Assembly (NCBI GenBank): GCA_900554375.1
Contig: USHK01000042.1
Span: 1-8,375 of the forward strand
DNA from: an uncultured Sutterella sp.
Lineage (GTDB): Bacteria; Pseudomonadota; Gammaproteobacteria; Burkholderiales; Burkholderiaceae_F
Reading direction: 5' to 3'
Length of the DNA stretch: 8,375 nt
A program made the translations under genes and the position numbers. Under the pieces are notes generated by a model that worked only from the letters and a program-made list of their open reading frames with translations, searched no databases and was not told the DNA's origin. Every line of letters begins with the position of its first letter. Within the stretch, counting starts at the first letter, position 1. This document shows positions 6,526 through 8,375 of this stretch, piece by piece.

Positions 6526-7131
6526 TTAAGCCCCGCTATCCTGAGATTGTTTATAAAGAATTGCCTTATTGGCAACGCGGTTTAAATAGTCCAAACGGTT
6601 GCTCTCTATCGAAAGGAAAATTCTGTAGCAAAGAACGGCTGGAATTGCGATGATCAGACCGGTCGCAGTTGTAATTAAGGCTTGCCATATACCTTCGGCT
6701 AAAAGTTCCATATCGATGCCGCTGCGAGACTGTGCAATGACAGCAAAGGTCTGAATCATACCGATGATGGTTCCCAGCAGCCCGAGCAAGGGGGAAATCC
6801 TTCCCAGCGTAGCTAAAAGAGGCAAGCGTTTATCCATCAAATTGGCTAGGGATGAGATATTTTCAGCTAGTATGCCTTCGTAAAGAGGCATCTTCTCACC
6901 TGAACCAAGCGCGGAAGCATAATTTTTTAGCCAAGGCGTTTCGGAGAAATCTGCTTCAGCTGCTGCAAATTCGCCTTTTTGGATTTTTTCAAGAATATTC
7001 TTTTGCTGAGCCGCATCCGGAAGCGGATTCCAGATGAAAGTCAAGGACCGATCAATAATCAAAGCAAGAACAATAACGGAGATCAATAGTAAGGGTATCA
7101 TTACCCATCCGCCGGCGATAATCAGAGACAT
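6526..7131 (-). CDS. exbB: ExbB/TolQ/MotA-family motor subunit
   Basis: ExbB forms the pentameric inner-membrane scaffold around ExbD that harvests proton-motive force for TonB. The protein has 201 residues, somewhat short against 244 in E. coli ExbB. It has three predicted membrane helices: about 5-27 (MIPLLLISVIVLALII), about 105-130 and about 150-174, separated by a long cytoplasmic loop (30-100). The conserved core is present: LLATLGRISPLLGLLGTIIG with MIQTF after it (105-129), and GIWQALITTATGLIIAIPA (147-165), with the Thr residues and the post-helix Glu expected of the family. AAGGAAG lies just before the ATG at 7129-7131, and the start overlaps the end of the GTPase gene by 10 bases, so both are on one transcript and probably translationally coupled. 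TolQ is the main alternative; context favours ExbB. Confidence 0.92.
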   Translation of the reverse strand: MSLIIAGGWVMIPLLLISVIVLALIIDRSLTFIWNPLPDAAQQKNILEKIQKGEFAAAEADFSETPWLKNYASALGSGEKMPLYEGILAENISSLANLMDKRLPLLATLGRISPLLGLLGTIIGMIQTFAVIAQSRSGIDMELLAEGIWQALITTATGLIIAIPAVLCYRIFLSIESNRLDYLNRVANKAILYKQSQDSGA

Positions 7132-8375
7132 CTTGACTTCCTTATAGTTGTAGCGCCCGTTTGCGGTCTAAGGCCTTTCCCAATGATTGTCAGCCATCGA
7201 TCGCAGGCCTGCAAATCATCCCGAGCCTTCGAGATGGTCAGCATTCCATCGGTATATTGAACTTCGCAGCAGCCTTTCCCGATAATATCAACAATTCCTT
7301 TGGCGCGAAGAACCTTTTTTCCCGAGTTCCGAATAATTGGTTCAATCCGTTCCAATTCGAGGGGTTCAGAAAATTTGACAGCACAAGTTTCGAATAGACT
7401 GGTATTGCCTCGCATGGAAAACCCGGCATTGTTCAGCAGCATCGTGTCTGCTCCCGGCGTGTGTTTTCGGGAGGTAAACATGCCGTACTTTTTGTCTATC
7501 CAGTGGTTGAAGAAGTGATCAAGGACGGCAAAGTTCGCATCGCCGTTGGCCGAGAGGATGATCAATGCTTTGGGATTAAGATCGTGCAGTGAATGCGTGA
7601 GCCGTTCTATGCTTTCGTTGCAGACGAGATCAACCTTACTGACAACAATGACGTCTGCTCGCGTAAGTTGAGCCAGTCTTAGTTTTTCATTGAGATACTC
7701 AGGATGTTCCGTAAGGTTGGGGGCGTCGGCCACAGATACGACCAGGCCGATCTTGCAGATATCGTTAAGTTCTTCCAAAGAATGAACTACGTTATCAGGA
7801 TTTGCCAAACCGGTTGTTTCAAGAATTAGCTGATCAGCCGGAGTGTTCTGAATTAAACGCAAAATCCCCGGGCGAAGGCTGTCGGCAAGAGAACAGCACA
7901 CGCAGCCATCATTAAGAGCTTCAACACACGTTTCGTCGCCGATAAGTGCCGTATCTAAATCAATTTCACCAAATTCGTTCTGAAGCACACCGGTAAAACG
8001 TTCCCGAGTATGAAGGAAATTGAGCCAATTCTGCAGAAACGTGGTTTTTCCTGATCCTAAAAAACCACAAAGAACGTGGATGAGAGGTTTATCACTAAGA
8101 TCAACTTCATCCGGGATATATGAAAGGGGAGGTGCCGTGAGTTTGTAAACAGCATCTATTTCTTCATCGTCTTCGAAGACCGGCAAGCCGAACTCCGCTT
8201 CTATAAAGAAGTCATTTGCGCTTGGCAGATTGCAGGATTTCAGCACTCGAAGCGCAGGAGCGGCGTTTAAAGATGTTTTAAATGATTGAATCAGAGCCGC
8301 AAAAAGCGGCATAAGAGCACGTGCCGGACGCATCTCTCGCGCGATAAAGCGGAGGTCTCTTTTGTGAGTATGGAA
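7122..8375 (-). CDS. COG0523/CobW-type metal-associated G3E GTPase, 5' end beyond the window
   Basis: G3E-family COG0523 GTPases are metallochaperones or metal-insertion factors (CobW for cobalt in B12 synthesis, ZNG1/ZigA types for zinc). Numbering from the first ATG in the window (8331-8333, 403 residues): P-loop GFLGSGKTT at 90-98; NEFGEIDLDTALI at 119-131; the metal-binding CxCC in GCVCCSL, C144/C146/C147; Walker B ETTG at 172-175; guanine motif SKVD at 232-235. A CobW C-terminal domain spans about 315-388 (VKFSEPLELERIEPI, VLRAKGIVDI). The roughly 85 residues before the P-loop are unusual, because these proteins normally begin only a few residues before it. The frame has no stop up to position 8375 and no start with a good ribosome-binding site, so the gene probably continues outside. 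It heads the operon with exbB, overlapping it by 10 bases, suggesting a role in acquisition or handling of a TonB-imported metal. Confidence 0.9.
   Translation of the reverse strand, partial: FHTHKRDLRFIAREMRPARALMPLFAALIQSFKTSLNAAPALRVLKSCNLPSANDFFIEAEFGLPVFEDDEEIDAVYKLTAPPLSYIPDEVDLSDKPLIHVLCGFLGSGKTTFLQNWLNFLHTRERFTGVLQNEFGEIDLDTALIGDETCVEALNDGCVCCSLADSLRPGILRLIQNTPADQLILETTGLANPDNVVHSLEELNDICKIGLVVSVADAPNLTEHPEYLNEKLRLAQLTRADVIVVSKVDLVCNESIERLTHSLHDLNPKALIILSANGDANFAVLDHFFNHWIDKKYGMFTSRKHTPGADTMLLNNAGFSMRGNTSLFETCAVKFSEPLELERIEPIIRNSGKKVLRAKGIVDIIGKGCCEVQYTDGMLTISKARDDLQACDRWLTIIGKGLRPQTGATTIRKSRCL

Noticed and set aside
1..8375. Searched for tRNA, rRNA, CRISPR arrays, insertion sequences, toxin-antitoxin or defence genes
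   Set aside because: None was seen on reading the sequence: no tandem spaced repeats, transposase motifs, cloverleaf-like T-arm sequences or defence-protein signatures.

Overview
The window looks like the end of a short-read contig from a betaproteobacterium of the Burkholderiales, plausibly the gut family Sutterellaceae (Sutterella/Parasutterella-like). This rests on the order transketolase - gap - pgk, on Burkholderiales-like wording in the GAPDH and PGK sequences (for example [11 protein letters not shown] in GAPDH), and on an apparently balanced base composition. The taxon is an inference. The first 22 bases are sequencing adapter (Tn5/Nextera mosaic end), so position 1 is an assembly edge and not a genomic junction.

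Layout. Positions 23-154 hold the 3' end of an unidentified plus-strand gene. It converges on rsmE (minus strand, 167-877), the 16S rRNA m3U1498 methyltransferase. A 180-base divergent spacer (878-1057) follows; it looks like a structured leader, with two mutually exclusive hairpins just before the next gene. Then comes a plus-strand central-carbon cluster: tkt (1058-3076), gap (3079-4092) and pgk (4154-5353). tkt and gap are 2 bases apart; gap and pgk are separated by a perfect 11-bp hairpin; pgk is followed by a good intrinsic terminator at about 5376-5410. A 200-base convergent spacer (5354-5553) carries this terminator plus a separate AT-rich inverted and direct repeat cluster.

The right third is a compact minus-strand operon. 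In transcription order it reads: a COG0523/CobW-type metallochaperone GTPase (incomplete at the window edge), exbB, exbD, and a short TonB-like energy transducer. The genes overlap by 10 bases, are 34 bases apart, and overlap by 4 bases respectively.

How the genes work together. tkt, gap and pgk supply the non-oxidative pentose phosphate step and the reversible lower-glycolysis/gluconeogenesis steps. ExbB-ExbD-TonB would form an inner-membrane proton-driven motor that powers outer-membrane TonB-dependent receptors. Linkage to a COG0523 GTPase suggests that the cargo is a metal or metal complex (zinc, cobalt/cobalamin or similar). No receptor gene is in the window, so the substrate is open. 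The most interesting items are this GTPase-motor operon with its unexplained N-terminal extension, the putative attenuator before tkt, and the hairpin between gap and pgk.
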